A DNA stretch of 64,000 bases from Candidatus Planktophila sp. (GTDB lineage Bacteria; Actinomycetota; Actinomycetes; Nanopelagicales; Nanopelagicaceae). Positions 1 through 10,673 of this stretch are shown here, piece by piece. Position numbers and translations under genes: made by a program. Under the pieces are notes generated by a model. It was not told the DNA's origin and made no database searches. It saw nothing but the letters and a program-made list of their open reading frames with translations. The stretch is taken from assembly GCA_009691135.1 (NCBI GenBank), contig SHVF01000001.1, forward strand, positions 33,649-97,648, given 5' to 3'. The stretch's first letter is position 1. Each line of letters opens with the position of its first letter.

Positions 1-3
1 ACC

Positions 4-849
4 TTAGCGCCGCTCTTCCTTCTGCTTGCAGATCATGCAGAGAGTTGCGCGAGGAAAAACTTGGAGTCGTGCCTTACCGATTGCATAGCCGCATTCTTCA
101 CAATTTCCATAAGTCTTATTATCGATACGATCAAGAGCGCGCTCGGTCTGCAAGACCATATCTCGGGCATTGATAACCAAGGACATCTCGTGTTCGCGTT
201 CGAATGTCTTAGTGCCAGAATCTGCCTGATCATCTCCGGCGCCTTCACCAGATTCGGTAATTAACTCATTCATTTCGGCTTCTACGTGCGCCAGTTCTAT
301 GCGAAGCCGCGCTAAATCTTTAGCAATTTCGGTGCGGACAGATTTTAACTCTCCGACAGACCATGGCGCCTCACCATCGCTGGCAGTAACTGGAGTCGGC
401 GCTGCCTTAATTGGCTTAAGTGGTGCAACTTTCTTGCCGCTCTTTACTGGGCGTGGAGGTGGGGGCATGACTAGTCGACGTTCTTCAATCACAGGAGTTG
501 AAACTGGTGCAACAACGGTTGCAACGCTAACGGTCTGCGATTTCTCATCAACTGTAAGCGTTGTCTTGCCAACTTTTGAAGGGAACGGGCGACCTGGCGC
601 TTTTTTAGCAGCAGATTTCTTTGCTGGCGCTTTTTTGGCAGCAGATTTCTTTGCTGGCGCTTTTTTGGCAGCAGATTTCTTTGCTGGCACTTTTTTGGCG
701 GGTGCCTTCTTAGCCACTTTTTTCGCAGGAGCTTTCTTAGCCGCCTTTTTCACAGGGGCTTTCTTAGCTACCTTCTTCGCAGAGGCTTTCTTTTTTGCTG
801 GCACGCCGCGCACCTTATGCTCTTTTTGGCGCACCACCAACTTTGCCAC
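4..849 (-). CDS. TraR/DksA-family C4 zinc-finger protein with long Lys/Ala/Pro-rich histone H1-like N-terminal region
   Basis: ORF; C-terminal CEECGYAIGKARLQVFPRATLCMICK zinc finger; N-terminal KKAPAKK/SAAKK repeats. Confidence 0.85.
   Translation of the reverse strand: MAKLVVRQKEHKVRGVPAKKKASAKKVAKKAPVKKAAKKAPAKKVAKKAPAKKVPAKKSAAKKAPAKKSAAKKAPAKKSAAKKAPGRPFPSKVGKTTLTVDEKSQTVSVATVVAPVSTPVIEERRLVMPPPPRPVKSGKKVAPLKPIKAAPTPVTASDGEAPWSVGELKSVRTEIAKDLARLRIELAHVEAEMNELITESGEGAGDDQADSGTKTFEREHEMSLVINARDMVLQTERALDRIDNKTYGNCEECGYAIGKARLQVFPRATLCMICKQKEERR
601..690. repeat. Three tandem copies of a 30-bp repeat encoding a 10-aa KKAPAKKSAA-type unit
   Basis: ttttttrgcagcagatttctttgctggcgc repeated at 601-630, 631-660 and 661-690. 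Confidence 0.9.
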
Positions 850-926
850 TCAGGGACGGCGTGAATTCTTACCTTTTAATTAGAGTGATCATGTAAATCA
901 GGGTGAGGGATTAGACTCTGCCTCTC

Positions 927-3900
927 ATGACTATGCGTCCAATTTCTGCTCAAATCGACCTTCCCGCGATGGAACGTTCGATTTTGGATTTCTGGCGCAC
1001 GCACTCAATTTTCCAGGCAAGCACTGCGGCGCGAGTTGGCGCCCAGCCATGGACATTCTATGAAGGCCCACCAACTGCTAACGGAGCGCCTGGCACCCAC
1101 CATATTGAAGCGCGCGTTTTTAAAGATGTCTTTCCGCGTTATCAAACAATGAAGGGTAAATATGTAACCCGCAAAGCAGGTTGGGATTGCCACGGTTTGC
1201 CAGTTGAAATTGCAGTTGAAAAAGAGTTGGGATTTTCTGGAAAAGGCGACATTGAAAAATATGGAATCGCTGCCTTTAATGAAATGTGTCGAGAATCTGT
1301 AACTCGCCACGTTGGCGCTTTCACAACGATGACCAACCGCATGGGTTTCTGGGTTGATTTTGATCAAGCCTATTGGACTATGGCTCCAGAATATGTAGAA
1401 AGTGTTTGGTGGAGCCTAAAAGAGATTTGGAAAAAAGGTCTCTTAGTTCAAGATCATCGCGTTGCTCCATATTGCCCGCGTTGCGGAACCGGGCTTTCAG
1501 ATCATGAACTTGCGCAAGGATATGAAACAGTTACAGATCCTTCCGTTTATGTGCGCTTTCCGATCACATCTGGTGAACTTGCTGAACTAGGCGCTGCGCT
1601 TTTGGTTTGGACTACAACTCCTTGGACGCTAGTTTCAAATACTGCAATCGCAGTGCATCCCGATGTCGATTATGTTGTAGCCGAAGTTGGCGTTGAAGAG
1701 AACCGGGAAGTATTGGTAGTTGCCGAACCACTTCTGTCAGCCCTGACTGGCGAAGTTAGAGTACTTAGAACAATTAAAGGTAAGGATCTAGAACACACCA
1801 AATATAAGCGCCCCCTTGATTTAGTTGATATCCCAGACTCACATTTTGTAGTTCTTGCAACTTATGTCACTACCGAAGACGGAACAGGGCTAGTCCACCA
1901 ATCCCCCGCCTTTGGCGCCGATGACCTAGCGGTCTGTCGTGGTTATGGACTGCCGGTGGTAAATCCAATCGCACCTGATGGAAGATTCTTAAGCGATGTG
2001 CCACTAGTTGGTGGAATCTTCTTTAAAGATGCCGACAAAATATTGGTGAAGGAACTTAAATCGCGTGAAGTTTTATATAAGCACCAACCATTTGAGCACC
2101 CTTATCCGCATTGCTGGCGCTGCCATACTGCGTTAATTTATTACGCACAACCTTCTTGGTATATCCGCACAACATCAATTAAAGATGCGTTGATCCGCGA
2201 GAATAATCAGACCAACTGGCATCCTGAAACGATTAAGACTGGTCGCTATGGAGATTGGCTAAATAACAATATTGACTGGGCACTATCCCGGAATCGCTAT
2301 TGGGGTACTCCCCTTCCAATTTGGCGTTGCGAAGAAAAGCATGAAATCTGTGTTGATTCACTTGCAGAACTAGGAGCACTTGCCGGGCAAGAACTTTCTA
2401 ACTTAGATCCGCACCGTCCTTTTGTAGATGACATTAATTTCCCTTGCGCTGCCTGTGGCAAAACAATGACACGCGTTCCTGAAGTTATCGATTGTTGGTA
2501 TGACTCTGGCGCGATGCCATTTGCGCAATGGGGTTATCCGCATAAGCCGGGCTCAGTTGAAAAATTTGAAGCTGCTTATCCTGCTGATTTTATCTGCGAA
2601 GCAATTGATCAAACCCGTGGCTGGTTCTATACCTTGATGGCTATCGGTACCTTGGTATTTGATAAAGGCTCTTATAAGAGCGTGCTCTGCCTGGGCCATA
2701 TCTTAGATAAAGATGGTCGCAAGATGAGCAAGCATGTGGGCAACGTGCTTGAGCCAATTGAATTAATGGATCAACATGGCGCCGATGCTGTGCGGTGGTA
2801 CATGTTGGCTGCAGGTTCCCCATGGTCAGCACGTCGGGTGGGCCACGATGCCATCAGCGATGTTGTTCGAAAGACTTTGCTTACTTACTGGAACACCATC
2901 TCCTTCCATACTCTCTACGCCCAATCATCGAACTTCGAAATTTCCCAGATCCCAGCGGTTAAAGATCGCTCCATGATGGATCGTTGGATCTTGAGCGAAC
3001 TCAATTCCTTAATCCAGGAAGTTGATGCCGCTTATGAAGAATTTGATTCGCAAGTTGCAGGAAAGGCGCTGGCACGTTTCATCGATGATCTATCTAATTG
3101 GTATGTGCGTCGCTCGCGTCGTCGCTTCTGGGATGGCGATGTTGCAGCACTTGGCACCTTGCACGAATGTCTAGTAACACTGACCCAACTCTTGGCACCG
3201 ATGGTTCCATTTATCACCGAACATGTCTGGCAAGAATTGGTAAAGATGGCCGATCCAAAAGTTGCCGATTCAGTTCACTTAACTAATTTTCCAGTAGCCA
3301 ATGCTGCTCTAATTAATCTTGAGTTAAATGCGCAGGTTGCAATGACTCGTCGGGTTGTGGAGCTCGGTCGCGCCGCTCGCGCCGAGTCTGCGATCAAAAT
3401 CCGCCAGCCACTGCAACGTGCACTGATTTCGGCCAACGGATGGTCAAAGTTGCCGAAGGATATGAGGGACCAGATCTCAGATGAGCTAAATGTGATTGAC
3501 CTTGCAGATATTGCCGATGCCGATGGAGATTTAGTAAATATTTCAATCAAGGCAAATTTCAAATCACTCGGCGCCAAGTACGGCAAGGAAGTTCAAGATA
3601 TCGCTAAGGCAATTGCAGCTACCGATGCAACGGCGCTCGTTAAAACTCTTCGCTCGACTGGAGCCAGCAAGGTTGCAACGTGGGATATAGAACTTGAAGA
3701 TCTCGTGATTACAGAAGTACCAAAGAGCGGTTGGATGGTGGCAAGCCATGAGGGTGAATCTGTTGCCCTCGATTTAGCACTTTCGCAAGCGTTAATTGAT
3801 GCCGGAAATGTTCGTGAAGTAATTCGCTTTATCCAGGAACGTCGCAAGAGCGATGGCTTTGAAATCTCTGATCGCATTAAGGTGCGTTGGAACACTGATC

Positions 3901-4037
3901 CGGCAATCGTCTTGGCAATCTCATCTGCTGCTAGCCATATCAGCGATGAAGTTTTAGCTTTGGAATTTACTCACGACCCAGGTATTCCTGCAGAAGATAA
4001 CGATCTTGCGATTAGCGCAATCCTAGAAAAGGCTTAA
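927..4037 (+). CDS. ileS: Isoleucine--tRNA ligase
   Basis: 1036 aa; HIGH-like GAPGTHHIEARV, KMSKHVGN, WDCHGLPVE. Confidence 0.97.
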   Translation: MTMRPISAQIDLPAMERSILDFWRTHSIFQASTAARVGAQPWTFYEGPPTANGAPGTHHIEARVFKDVFPRYQTMKGKYVTRKAGWDCHGLPVEIAVEKELGFSGKGDIEKYGIAAFNEMCRESVTRHVGAFTTMTNRMGFWVDFDQAYWTMAPEYVESVWWSLKEIWKKGLLVQDHRVAPYCPRCGTGLSDHELAQGYETVTDPSVYVRFPITSGELAELGAALLVWTTTPWTLVSNTAIAVHPDVDYVVAEVGVEENREVLVVAEPLLSALTGEVRVLRTIKGKDLEHTKYKRPLDLVDIPDSHFVVLATYVTTEDGTGLVHQSPAFGADDLAVCRGYGLPVVNPIAPDGRFLSDVPLVGGIFFKDADKILVKELKSREVLYKHQPFEHPYPHCWRCHTALIYYAQPSWYIRTTSIKDALIRENNQTNWHPETIKTGRYGDWLNNNIDWALSRNRYWGTPLPIWRCEEKHEICVDSLAELGALAGQELSNLDPHRPFVDDINFPCAACGKTMTRVPEVIDCWYDSGAMPFAQWGYPHKPGSVEKFEAAYPADFICEAIDQTRGWFYTLMAIGTLVFDKGSYKSVLCLGHILDKDGRKMSKHVGNVLEPIELMDQHGADAVRWYMLAAGSPWSARRVGHDAISDVVRKTLLTYWNTISFHTLYAQSSNFEISQIPAVKDRSMMDRWILSELNSLIQEVDAAYEEFDSQVAGKALARFIDDLSNWYVRRSRRRFWDGDVAALGTLHECLVTLTQLLAPMVPFITEHVWQELVKMADPKVADSVHLTNFPVANAALINLELNAQVAMTRRVVELGRAARAESAIKIRQPLQRALISANGWSKLPKDMRDQISDELNVIDLADIADADGDLVNISIKANFKSLGAKYGKEVQDIAKAIAATDATALVKTLRSTGASKVATWDIELEDLVITEVPKSGWMVASHEGESVALDLALSQALIDAGNVREVIRFIQERRKSDGFEISDRIKVRWNTDPAIVLAISSAASHISDEVLALEFTHDPGIPAEDNDLAISAILEKA

Positions 4038-4040
4038 CGC

Positions 4041-4322
4041 TTAAAACAGAACTACGATGAGGCTTTTAACTAAGCCAATAGCAATTAAAAGAACTATAAA
4101 AGATAAATCAAGTGAGACTCCACCTAAACGAAGCGGAGGAACAAATCTGCCTACAAATTTCATCGGTGGATCTGTTAGTGTATAAATGAATTCGAAAACA
4201 GCGATCAAAAATGAGTTTGGCCGCCAATTGCGCGCAAAGATGCGGACATAATCGATGATCAAACGAATAAAGAGCGCGTACTTGAAAAGATCAAGAAGTG
4301 TTAAGAGCAGGTTTGTAATCAT
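4041..4322 (-). CDS. YggT family membrane protein
   Basis: 93 aa hydrophobic, TDPPMKFVGRFVPPLRLGGVSLDLSFIV motif; dcw position next to sepF. Confidence 0.85.
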   Translation of the reverse strand: MITNLLLTLLDLFKYALFIRLIIDYVRIFARNWRPNSFLIAVFEFIYTLTDPPMKFVGRFVPPLRLGGVSLDLSFIVLLIAIGLVKSLIVVLF

Positions 4323-4348
4323 AGTTATCTAGCGACCTGCTTGCTAAA

Positions 4349-4813
4349 TCAGCTCTGGTTAAAGAAGCTGGCTTGCGCAGCAGCGGTCTTATCTTCACTG
4401 CTTACATTTACATTGGCAGGAGATAAGAGAAATACTTTATGACTTACACGTTCGATACGTCCGTGAAGACCAAATACTAAACCGCTAGCGAAGTCGACCA
4501 AACGCTTGCGCTCTGACTCTTCCATGTCATCAAGATTAATGATTACAGGATTGCCTTCGCGATAGTGCTCGCCCATTTTGCGCGCTTCGCTGTAAGAGCG
4601 TGGTTGCAAAGTGATGATGTGGTAATTGGCTTCTGGTTGTGTTGATTGTGCAACTGTTGAGCCAACGACTGTTACTCCTGCGCGATCACGTGAAAGACGT
4701 GATACATCCCGAGAAGGACGATCGCTTGCGCGTACGGGAGTTGCTTCAACTTGAGCTTGATCTTCAGTATCTACTAGACCGAGGTAGCCCATCATTTTGT
4801 TAAGTGCCGACAT
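4349..4813 (-). CDS. sepF: Cell division protein SepF
   Basis: PRSYSEARKMGEHYREGNPVIINLDDMEESERKRLVDFASGLVFGLHGRIERV. Confidence 0.93.
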   Translation of the reverse strand: MSALNKMMGYLGLVDTEDQAQVEATPVRASDRPSRDVSRLSRDRAGVTVVGSTVAQSTQPEANYHIITLQPRSYSEARKMGEHYREGNPVIINLDDMEESERKRLVDFASGLVFGLHGRIERVSHKVFLLSPANVNVSSEDKTAAAQASFFNQS

Positions 4814-4822
4814 AGGTAAAGT

Positions 4823-5509
4823 TTAGGGGTGATAAGCGCGCGAACCGAGGATTTCACTACCTACGCGCAGATGTGTCGCACCATAAGCAATTGCCACTTC
4901 AAAGTCAGAGCTCATTCCGGCAGATAGTCCAACTGCATCGGGAAAGCCCATTTTAAAGGCGCTATGTACTTTTGCTATTTCACCAAAGGCACGATCAAAG
5001 CCATACTCAACTGGTGGCACACACATCAGACCCGCTAAATGCAGATTGGGATCGGCTGCAACTTGATCGGCTAACTGCCCTAACTGATCTGCACGAACTC
5101 CCCCACGTTCTGGTGCGCCATCGAGTGAGAACTGTAGGAAGATCGAAATTTTGCGACCCTTTTCTGAGCAGATTCGTGACAACTTGGTGATGTGCTCACC
5201 AGAATCTATTGAATGAATATATGTTGCCCAACTCGCAATATCTTTTAATTTTCTCCCCTGAACTTGGCCCTGAAAATGCCAAGTTCCTGCAATGAGTTGT
5301 GATTTCTCCGAACCTTCATCGCTGCGATTTTCACCGAAGTTGCTGACTCCCAGATCAGCCAAAATTTGGACATCACCTGCTGGATAAGTCTTTGTCACCG
5401 CTATCAAAGTTAACTCGCTGCGCTTGCGACCTGCCGTTACTGCAGCAGTTGTTATTCGAACTTCAACGCTTGCTAAAGCGGCAGCGATCTCTTGTGCCCG
5501 AGAATTCAT
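4823..5509 (-). CDS. YggS/PROSC family PLP homeostasis protein
   Basis: LIAVTKTYPAGDVQILADLGVSNFGENR; GLSAGMSSDFEVAIAYGATHLRVGSEILG. Confidence 0.92.
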   Translation of the reverse strand: MNSRAQEIAAALASVEVRITTAAVTAGRKRSELTLIAVTKTYPAGDVQILADLGVSNFGENRSDEGSEKSQLIAGTWHFQGQVQGRKLKDIASWATYIHSIDSGEHITKLSRICSEKGRKISIFLQFSLDGAPERGGVRADQLGQLADQVAADPNLHLAGLMCVPPVEYGFDRAFGEIAKVHSAFKMGFPDAVGLSAGMSSDFEVAIAYGATHLRVGSEILGSRAYHP

Positions 5510-6171
5510 AGACTGACCAACCCAACTTGTCGCCCCGTAAGTCCATCTCGGCGATAAGAAAAATGATCTGCACTTTCAACTGTACAGATTTGCAGATCTC
5601 TAATTTCAGAAATGCCTTCTGCCGTAAGTGAGGCTGCAAGCGCTTTCGATATGTCTAACGCTGGTGTACCTGCCGCAGTCTGCGCACTTGCCAATGGATG
5701 AAACGCCACGACTTCATCATGTACCTCTTGTGAGACTTCATAACAACGGCCGCAAATAGCGGGTCCTAATACCGCGTGGATTTTTCTCGCCCCCATCTCA
5801 CGCATCAGTTCAACTGTCTTAAGAGCAACGCCATTTAATAGACCACGACGACCAACATGCACTGCTGCGACCGCCTCTGCTGAAGTAAGAAGTAATGGAA
5901 TGCAATCGGCCACCATTACTGCAAGAGTGACTCCCGCAATTCCGGTAACTAGCGCATCTGCCGTCGGGACTTCATCGGTAACGCTTTCGATAATCACAAT
6001 CCGGCTGCCGTGGACTTGGTTCATAAATTGCACTGGTCCAAATTTATTAGTAAGGAGTGAGCGGTTTGCCTGCACATCTTGCAGAACATCACTTACATGC
6101 TCGCCTAAATTAAGGGAAGTGAATGCACCTTGACTGACACCGCCTGATCGATCTGTAAAAGTTGCCAACAT
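5506..6171 (-). CDS. pgeF: YfiH-type polyphenol oxidase family / purine nucleoside phosphorylase (laccase domain)
   Basis: FMNQVHGSRIV, VADCIPLLL, AAVHVGRRGLLNGV, GPAICGRCYEV motifs; overlaps the start of the yggS-like gene. Confidence 0.88.
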   Translation of the reverse strand: MLATFTDRSGGVSQGAFTSLNLGEHVSDVLQDVQANRSLLTNKFGPVQFMNQVHGSRIVIIESVTDEVPTADALVTGIAGVTLAVMVADCIPLLLTSAEAVAAVHVGRRGLLNGVALKTVELMREMGARKIHAVLGPAICGRCYEVSQEVHDEVVAFHPLASAQTAAGTPALDISKALAASLTAEGISEIRDLQICTVESADHFSYRRDGLTGRQVGLVSL

Positions 6172-6207
6172 AGTTAGTTTCTCACTCGCAAAAGGAGTGC
6201 CTCACTT

Positions 6208-7338
6208 TTACTTCATGAAGTCGGGAACATCGATCTCGTCTTCAGCGACTAGTTCTTCAAAGGTCACTCGCCTGCGAGGAGAGGAACCATCGAGTTCTAG
6301 CGCCACTGAAATCGGATCATTGGCAGGAATTGGATTTGCAATACCGGTGAGCGTTGACTTATCGATTACAGGAACATAAACCTTCTTAGGTTCTCCGCCG
6401 TCAAAACCAGCTGCGATGACTGTTACACGAACTTCATCACCGAGAGCATCGTCAATTGTTGTTCCAAAGATGATGCGTGCATCTGGATGAGCTGCAGATT
6501 GCACGAGCTCACACGCTTCGTTAATTTCAAAGAGTCCAAGATCGGAACCACCTGCGACTGAAAGCAGAACGCCCATGGCTCCATCAATTGATGCTTCAAG
6601 CAGCGGACTAGAGATTGCAAGTTCGGCGGCACGGGTGGCGCGGTTTTCTCCACGCGCAGATCCGATACCCATCAAGGCGGATCCAGCATCTGTCATAACA
6701 GTTTTAACATCTGCAAAGTCGAGGTTGATTAAGCCGGGTTGGGTAATAATTTCGGTGATTCCCTGAACGCCAGAAAGCAGAACTTGATCCGCGCTCTTGA
6801 AGGCATCTACTGCTGTGATGTTGCGATCTGAAATTGCAAGCAAGCGATCATTAGGAATAACTATCAGGGTATCTACTTCTGCACGTAAGAGTTCGATTCC
6901 TTCATCTGCCTGTGCTGATCTAATTTTTCCTTCAAATGAGAAAGGACGAGTTACAACGCCAATAGTTAGCGCGCCGAGATCGCGCGCAATCTTTGCAACG
7001 ATTGGTGCGCCACCTGTTCCGGTACCACCACCTTCACCAGCGGTAATGAAAACCATATCTGCACCACGTAAAATTTCTTCAATATCTTCTATGTGATCAA
7101 TTGCAGCTTGACGTCCCTTTTCAGGAGCAGCACCGGCACCGAGTCCTTTTGTTGATGTGCGACCAATATCTAATTTCACATCGGCATCACTCATCAACAA
7201 ATGTTGTGCATCAGTATTTATTGCAATGAACTCAACGCCTTTTAATCCGACATCAATCATGCGATTGATTGCGTTAACTCCACCGCCACCAATTCCAACA
7301 ACTTTGATAACGGCTAAATAATTCTGTGGTGCAGCCAC
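6208..7338 (-). CDS. ftsZ: Cell division protein FtsZ
   Basis: [27 protein letters not shown]-terminal peptide EIDVPDFMK. Confidence 0.98.
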   Translation of the reverse strand: MAAPQNYLAVIKVVGIGGGGVNAINRMIDVGLKGVEFIAINTDAQHLLMSDADVKLDIGRTSTKGLGAGAAPEKGRQAAIDHIEDIEEILRGADMVFITAGEGGGTGTGGAPIVAKIARDLGALTIGVVTRPFSFEGKIRSAQADEGIELLRAEVDTLIVIPNDRLLAISDRNITAVDAFKSADQVLLSGVQGITEIITQPGLINLDFADVKTVMTDAGSALMGIGSARGENRATRAAELAISSPLLEASIDGAMGVLLSVAGGSDLGLFEINEACELVQSAAHPDARIIFGTTIDDALGDEVRVTVIAAGFDGGEPKKVYVPVIDKSTLTGIANPIPANDPISVALELDGSSPRRRVTFEELVAEDEIDVPDFMK

Positions 7339-7495
7339 AAGTTCCTCCTTTAGAACTGTAAACCTCTACTTGAGAATTACATTTCTACTCTCTTTAATGA
7401 GGGCAACGTAAGGCGTTATTAGCACGAAAGCAAAGACCGACTCATACTATTTATTCTATTTATTAATGAAACTTCTATCTGCAATTCACTCAAAT

Positions 7496-8185
7496 TCACT
7501 TCACAATTGGTGCATGTGGAGCGGTTACATCAATCATTCGAATCGATTTATTTTCAGGCTGATCAAGAAGTGCAGTGATTACTTTTATTTTCAAATCAGT
7601 ATCTAACCCATCGCCCCAAATTATTCGCATATCTCGCCCTGAAAATACGCCGTAAATTAAGAGGTTAGTTGGCCGAGCAGCGCTGAGTCGATCTATGCCG
7701 GCGCTAAATTCTGTAGGTAATTCTGTGAAGACTTTTATCGCAGCTAATCCGCTAGCGACAGAAGTTGCAGAAACTTTCGGGAGCCCCTCTGGCAGATCTG
7801 CTTGTAGGATAAATATTTTTCCGGAAGCATCAAGTGCCACTTGAGGTTGGCCAGGTTCGGTGTATAGCGCCACAGGGACGCGAGAGGTAATGGATATTGC
7901 AACTTTTCCATTTAGCCAATTGCGTGAGACTTGTGAAGATTGGATCCAATTGTTTGCAGCCAATCTTGCAGAGATGGAACGCGGATCTACTCGCGCTAAC
8001 TTCTCGCCGATCTCTAAACCAAGTGAGCGGGTAATTATCTCTTTAGATTGCTCAGTGGGCGCACCGGTGATTGCGATACTGCGCACTGTTAAAAGGTTCG
8101 ACCATCCCAGAACATAGGATCCCCCACCGAAGATTAAGACTGCCAAAGCGCTAGCAACCAGAGTTCGTGGTGACTTAACTTTCAT
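7496..8185 (-). CDS. ftsQ: Cell division protein FtsQ (POTRA)
   Basis: One TM then POTRA-like LTVRSIAITGAPTEQSKEII; position between murC and ftsZ. Confidence 0.88.
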   Translation of the reverse strand: MKVKSPRTLVASALAVLIFGGGSYVLGWSNLLTVRSIAITGAPTEQSKEIITRSLGLEIGEKLARVDPRSISARLAANNWIQSSQVSRNWLNGKVAISITSRVPVALYTEPGQPQVALDASGKIFILQADLPEGLPKVSATSVASGLAAIKVFTELPTEFSAGIDRLSAARPTNLLIYGVFSGRDMRIIWGDGLDTDLKIKVITALLDQPENKSIRMIDVTAPHAPIVK

Positions 8186-8196
8186 AAGTTGCGCCG

Positions 8197-9591
8197 TTAA
8201 TTAAAACGGCGTGCCAGTCCGTCGCTAATAATTGGAGCTAGCGAATTAACATCACCGGCACCAAGTGTGATAATCACATCACCAGGCCTGGCGTTATCAA
8301 TTACCCAGTCTGATGCTTCCAGGAAATTAGGTATAAAGCGTCCATGCTCCATCTGCTCCGCAATAGTCTCGGAAGTAATCCCTGTAATCGGCGCTTCACT
8401 TGCCGCATATATCTCTAGCAGTACAACCTCATCTGCAATAGATAAAGCGCGGGCAAACTCATTCATAAATGCTTTTGTACGTGAATAACGATGTGGCTGG
8501 AAAACAACTAGAACCCGACCATCGCCGGCGTAGCGCTTGGCTGCAGTCAGGGTTACATCAATCTCGGTTGGGTGGTGCCCGTAATCATCGATAACGCGGA
8601 TTCCATGGACCGTTGCCTTTAATTCAAAACGACGGCCTGTGCCATGAAAACTCGCTAAACCATTTAGCGCTTCTGCGGCAGGAGCTCCTAGAGCTAAGGC
8701 CATAGCCAGCGCTGCGCCAGCATTTAATACATTGTGTAGCCCGGGTACCTGAAGTGACATTGTGCCAATGGTTCGACCGCGCCAAATAACGCGCGAGGTT
8801 GAGCCCATCGGCAGTAGGTTAACTGAGTCGATAAACAATTCTGAACCCTCTGTCGCACCATAAGAAATCTTCCTTATTTCGAGCACAGTTGAGGCTAATA
8901 GTGAAGAACCGGCATCGTCGGCGCAGTAGACGAGAAATCCATCCCGCGAAATTGAATCAGCAAATTCAGAAAATGCCCTGGTTACATCAGCAGCTGTCGC
9001 GAAGAAATCAACGTGATCGTGTTCGACATTGGTAACAATTGCTGCATATGGGTGATATTCAATAAATGATCCATCGGATTCATCCGCTTCGGCTATAAAT
9101 AAATCACCTGTTCCGCGGTGCGCATTAGAACCTGAGGAAGTCAGAGTGCCACCGATGGCAAAGGAAGGATCGAGCCCACATGCTTGCAACGCCACGGCGA
9201 GCATCGATGAAGTGGTTGTCTTTCCATGTGTACCTGCAACTGCAAGGCTGCGCGATTCCGACATCAAAGTCGCCAGCGCCTGTGCGCGAGTGAGGATTGG
9301 CAATTTCAATTCCCGGGCACGAATTAGTTCGACATTCAATGGATTTATTGCAGTGGAGAAAACTACAAAATTAGCGCCATCTACTTGTTCGGTTTTGTGC
9401 GCGGCATGTACTTCTGCACCAAGGGCCGCAAGAGCGCTTAAAACAGTTGAATCTTTAGCATCTGAACCAGTAACAGTTATCCCGTGAGACAAGGCAATGC
9501 GGGCTAGTCCACTCATCCCTGCTCCACCAATGCCGATAAAGTGCAGACGCTTACCGATCCAATTATTGAGCGGACTCACTTTATTGGGCAT
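8197..9591 (-). CDS. murC: UDP-N-acetylmuramate--L-alanine ligase
   Basis: HFIGIGGAGMSGLARI, AGTHGKTTTSSML, VFQPHRYSRT. Confidence 0.97.
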   Translation of the reverse strand: MPNKVSPLNNWIGKRLHFIGIGGAGMSGLARIALSHGITVTGSDAKDSTVLSALAALGAEVHAAHKTEQVDGANFVVFSTAINPLNVELIRARELKLPILTRAQALATLMSESRSLAVAGTHGKTTTSSMLAVALQACGLDPSFAIGGTLTSSGSNAHRGTGDLFIAEADESDGSFIEYHPYAAIVTNVEHDHVDFFATAADVTRAFSEFADSISRDGFLVYCADDAGSSLLASTVLEIRKISYGATEGSELFIDSVNLLPMGSTSRVIWRGRTIGTMSLQVPGLHNVLNAGAALAMALALGAPAAEALNGLASFHGTGRRFELKATVHGIRVIDDYGHHPTEIDVTLTAAKRYAGDGRVLVVFQPHRYSRTKAFMNEFARALSIADEVVLLEIYAASEAPITGITSETIAEQMEHGRFIPNFLEASDWVIDNARPGDVIITLGAGDVNSLAPIISDGLARRFN

Positions 9592-10673
9592 TAGCTCACC
9601 TGACTTTTCAAGGCGTATTGCATGTAATTAACAATTTTTTCAGTTGCTAGCGCATCACTATCTGATCCAGTATCTGCAGATGAGGCAGCAAGATTTAGTA
9701 GGCGGTTTATATTTAAGTTAAGCCAAGCAGAAGTGAATTTGTTCTGCTGGAGAACTTCGGCTCTACCTTGCGATACTAGCGAGTTGGCATTGAAACTCTG
9801 TTCCCCGTTACCGATTGGCAGTGGGATAAATAAAGCGTATTTTCCAAGGGCATTTACTTCTGAGCATGAAATTGCGCCGCTGCGGCTAATAATTAAATCA
9901 GCAGCTAAATACGCCATCGCCATATCTTCAATATATGCCGTGGATTTATAGCGCTCCTGCCTTGGCGGCAAAGCATTTAACTTGCCGACAGCATGCAGCA
10001 GTTGAGACCCGTTGGCGAGCAGCGATGGCAGAGATTGCGCAATGACTTGATTTAATGCAACTGAGCCTTGAGAACCAAAGAAGGCAAGCACTAAAGGTTC
10101 GGTCGATGAAAAACCTAGAGCACGCTTGGCCCTGGCACGCGAACCAGTCCAGTCACCTGCACTCTTTACCAGCGCTGTGGCAACGTCTTCACGCAACGGA
10201 ATCCCTGTCACCAAGGCGCTTTGCAGCACACCTGATTGAACAGGCTGGGAGATCGCGCAATATGGGCTAAGACGAGCACCTAAACGATTTGCAAAACCTG
10301 GTCTGGCATTTGCCTCGTGAACAACGAATGGAACGCGCAGAGATTTGGCGGCTAGGTAAGCCGGTGCTGACACATATCCCCCAAAGCCAATCAAGAGATC
10401 AGCGCCATTTAATAGCTTGCGCGCTGCAAGAAAGGAACTAGATAAAGTAAGGGGAACTTTGAGTAATTTCAGAGATAATTTTCTGGGAATTACCACCTTA
10501 GGGATGTGACTTAATTTAAAACCCGCTGCTGGAACTAATTGATTCTCTAAACCGCTAGCCGTTCCAATAAATTGCAGCTCATCGCCGGGATGGTTTTGTC
10601 GCCAGAGCCGTGCCACCGCGAGTGCAGGTTCTATATGGCCTGCAGTTCCACCGCCAGCAAAAACTATCTTCAT
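9591..10673 (-). CDS. murG: UDP-GlcNAc transferase MurG
   Basis: FAGGGTAGHIEPALAVA, GFGGYVSAPAYLAAK, HEANARPGFANR. Confidence 0.97.
   Translation of the reverse strand: MKIVFAGGGTAGHIEPALAVARLWRQNHPGDELQFIGTASGLENQLVPAAGFKLSHIPKVVIPRKLSLKLLKVPLTLSSSFLAARKLLNGADLLIGFGGYVSAPAYLAAKSLRVPFVVHEANARPGFANRLGARLSPYCAISQPVQSGVLQSALVTGIPLREDVATALVKSAGDWTGSRARAKRALGFSSTEPLVLAFFGSQGSVALNQVIAQSLPSLLANGSQLLHAVGKLNALPPRQERYKSTAYIEDMAMAYLAADLIISRSGAISCSEVNALGKYALFIPLPIGNGEQSFNANSLVSQGRAEVLQQNKFTSAWLNLNINRLLNLAASSADTGSDSDALATEKIVNYMQYALKSQVS

Noticed and set aside
601-690. Tandem repeat considered as a CRISPR or intergenic satellite
   Set aside because: No unique spacers, 30-bp period in frame with a coding region; it is a protein repeat.
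299-883. 194-aa plus-strand ORF antisense to the TraR/DksA-type gene
   Set aside because: Mirror of a Lys/Ala-repeat coding strand giving a low-complexity FAGAFLAADF repeat; the minus-strand gene has a clear zinc finger.
1005-3895. Several minus-strand ORFs of 60-120 aa inside ileS
   Set aside because: Antisense shadows of a strongly supported gene with no recognisable domains.
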